Part shown: positions 61,603 to 64,000 of the stretch, one piece after another
Layout of the letters: each line of letters starts with the position of its first letter
How positions within the stretch are numbered: position 1 is the first letter of the stretch
From: Clusia tigrina
Lineage: Eukaryota > Arthropoda > Insecta > Diptera > Clusiidae
NCBI GenBank assembly: GCA_920105625.2
Contig: OV050032.1
Location: 17,679,856-17,743,855, forward strand
DNA: 64,000 nucleotides
Direction: 5' to 3'
The notes under the pieces: generated by a model
What the model was told of the DNA's origin: nothing
The model's input: the letters and a program-made list of their open reading frames with translations, nothing else
Databases searched by the model: none
Translations under genes and position numbers: made by a program

Positions 61603-63160
61603 GTTTGTGGCATTTTTTTTCTTCATATTTTTGATTTGATTTTGTGCTTTGAACTCGTATTTTGATTAAACATTGCCTTCCGGTGCAGCATTTAACATTA
61701 TCATCAGCTGCGTTTATTAATTATCAGCAAAAATTATTTATTCATTTACTACATACACATACCGTTACATAGAAAGTATATACTGGTATATACATACTAT
61801 TTCTAAAAGGAATAATCAACAAATATATTTACACGCATATTGTAAGGCAATGTATTTAAGTTTCGTTTGTTTTCAGTATTGATAGCCTCCCCAGAGCTAA
61901 TTCTAAGTAGGCTCTCTTTTACGGAAAACGTAATTTATCACTTCAACAAAAAAAGAAGAAATTAGCTATGTAGTAAAGAGAAGGAAGACATACTTTCAAA
62001 TATCAAATTAATTGTTCAATTTCACTGATAATCAGGTTGTAATGGTTGCTGGTACTCACGTGACCACATTAGTCGAAACGAACCTAAGCCAGCACGAACG
62101 CATTCTAGAATAGATGCGGGTTTCTGAATCCACAGAATATATTCCAAGGTTTGTATTGGAACTGATTCAATAGTACAGAAATATTGAATATTGGGTATGA
62201 AGCGTAAGATGGCCATCATCTCTTCAGTGAATGGCGTAACAGCTAAATATGTGCATTTAGGGGGAGATTGTCGAGTCATGGATATATTCTAGAGAATTGT
62301 GGATCAGACAAGACACTAATTTTGTCAAAATAGATTATCATTCTGGATATTTTAAGAGTGAAATGACGCATACTTATTTCAGTCAGCAATTAAATCGGTG
62401 GAACTAATCGAGTCAACCATAGGATCCATGTAAAAAATTGTGTCCAAACCCCACCAAGTGTCTGACATCACTTGGAGGCGAAATCACCGCACATGCAATA
62501 TGTGGGGTTATGCAAATGATGGAAAACCCATTCTGCGCTTACTCTGTACTTTCCTGTCACTTAGTATAAGCAAGAAACACCTCTTCGAGTAAGTGGTCGG
62601 CGATTGAACGAAGAAGCTCAGATATGGTGTTATTACATTCTATCTTATTGGTCTATGTGTGTCCACCATTTTAGCTGAAACTCAGCTGGCTTTATTTCCG
62701 TGAAATTTCGGCTCCGGTTTATTTAAACCACTACTTCATTTGCAGTGTTTCAACGAGATATGAGTAATATATTAATCAGACTATTCGAAATTAGTAGGGA
62801 ATGGAGTTTTATACAATTTTGGATCGCTGGATGATAACTGGGACAAGATAACACTTCAATTGAATGAATGAAACGGAAAATATACTAAAAATATTCTGTA
62901 TTAATAGTAAAATTGCTGCATATGTTAGCCTTTAATAAACAAATGGGGGAATTATGAGTATTAGAAGCGGCGTTTAACATCCATTGTACTACGGACTCGA
63001 CTGCTACAATCTCATATCAGCACGTTTGTTGGACAGGAAGAACAACAATTGATTTACAATTGACAAGACATTTGACGAAGGCAACTACATACAGCTCAAA
63101 GGTCTCTGCTTTCAACTGCACTATTCACCTTTTTCAACTTAAGCTATATCATTGATTTGT

Positions 63161-63183
63161 CGTTGTTGTTGTTGTTGTTGTTT
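63161..63183. repeat. (GTT)n microsatellite
   Basis: About seven GTT units. Confidence 0.9.
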
Positions 63184-64000
63184 AGAATGACTTAACTACT
63201 CCTACTTAGAAATGTTCCGTATACATTTCAGTGTAACCGCAGCTATAATACTTCCTGGGGGTCATGCACGTACTCGTACCTGCGTGAGCATGTGGGCATT
63301 GGATCAATAACATTTTGTTTCAACTACATACGAGTATGTACCCACGTATGTCGTTTGCCTTTTATGCTGGCTTGCAACTTAAGGGGAAAACAAAAACTAA
63401 AAGATATCATTAACCACGAAGTATCACTTTGAATGACAATTATCACGCCTTAAAAGGGTTAAAGTGAACACCAGCTAGTGAATAAAACTGAAAAAGACAT
63501 ACACCTGTCTATTAAGTGTAGATCACTTACTCACGTACACGTCCACCTCTACTTGTAGCAGACATGCATAACGTTAGAGAATTATAAACCAGAAGCTGAG
63601 AAACATAATCTTTGAGCAGCGGGAACAGCGCAAACCGCCAGCGCAGGATTAAGTTACAAACCTCAAAACAAAAGGCGAATGCCGTGAATGCGATCCCCTA
63701 ATATAGCCTTGAGTTATAATCGTACGAGTATATATCTGAGTGAGAGTGTGAGTGTGCGTGGCTGGCATAATAACACAGCCCAACAAAGGGAACATTAATG
63801 AAAACCATATAAAGGCCTAACATAGTTCTGTGGATCTATTCGATGCCCTATTTCACTAATCACTACTTTTCACTTAGCTTTAGACAACTTTTCACATAAC
63901 GAGTAAGCGGTCACGTTATATTTTCAAATCTATGCACTAACCTCACAATATTATGTGTAACTATTGCAAAAGCAATAGGTCCAGGCACTAGGATTCATGG

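Larger units (their letters stand above)
58681..64000 (+). other. No supportable gene; simple-sequence tracts
   Basis: Frames at 59172-59507, 59660-59878 (plus) and 62022-62279 (minus) are open for 60-111 codons but have no recognised domain and no paired splice signals I trust. A 24-bp tandem duplication (TTTGTTGCTTTGCATTGAA) lies at about 60016-60060. Further exons of the + strand gene may be hidden here. Confidence 0.4.

Noticed and set aside
62022..62279. 85-codon minus-strand frame
   Set aside because: Reasonable composition, but no motif, no splice context and no neighbouring exon. Not enough to call a gene.

Overview
The window looks like nuclear DNA from a higher dipteran fly, probably a tephritid fruit fly or a close relative. 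The evidence is indirect. It is AT-rich, intron-rich DNA with fly-type Inr/DPE core promoter signals. It carries R1-, Jockey- and RNase-H-bearing LINE remnants, a DD34D mariner, a tRNA-like SINE family with TAA-type tails, and a strikingly common TACGAGTA/TACTCGTA word. There is no bacterial-style gene organisation, rRNA, canonical tRNA or CRISPR array.

One host gene can be supported, on the + strand. Its coding exons sit at 48299-49252, 49553-49759, 55088-55186 and 55545-55670, and every splice junction falls in phase 0. Two alternative short first coding exons can feed the common exon at 48299. Exon 1a (coding part 23516-23572) follows an Inr/DPE promoter at about 23105 and implies a roughly 25-kb first intron. 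Exon 1b (46466-46486) has a weaker Inr/DPE match at about 46224. A further phase-0 candidate exon lies at 34637-34846. The predicted protein has a disordered Asn/Ser/Ala/Pro-rich N-terminus, a basic RRSKSRVRTYLKKCKDRL-type motif, an acidic stretch and a helical C-terminal part. I do not recognise the family. The gene probably continues past 55670.

Region by region. Positions 1-1085 hold the 3' end of an R1-clade LINE. From 1.1 to 7.2 kb I see no gene. From 7.2 to 10.4 kb there are two minus-strand RNase-H LINE fragments, the second bounded exactly by 90-bp direct repeats. From 12.16 to 16.61 kb a nest of transposons (SINE tail, Jockey LINE, mariner) lies between 41-bp inverted repeats. From 16.6 to 23.1 kb there is non-coding DNA with another LINE remnant and a 14-bp minisatellite. 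The large intron (23.6-48.3 kb) carries SINE copies, a 2.1-kb minisatellite with a 12-bp unit, and several LINE fragments, two of them abutting head to head. The 49.8-55.1 kb intron contains a minus-strand LINE and a hAT-like MITE. At 56.1-56.7 kb a LINE 3' end carries a tandem triplication of about 160 bp. From 56.7 to 64 kb there is simple-sequence DNA and one SINE tail but no supportable gene.

I found no clearly new biological system. The most worthwhile leads are the SINE family, the alternative-first-exon structure of the unidentified gene, the terminal inverted repeats enclosing a transposon nest, and the 12-bp minisatellite that stays open on both strands.
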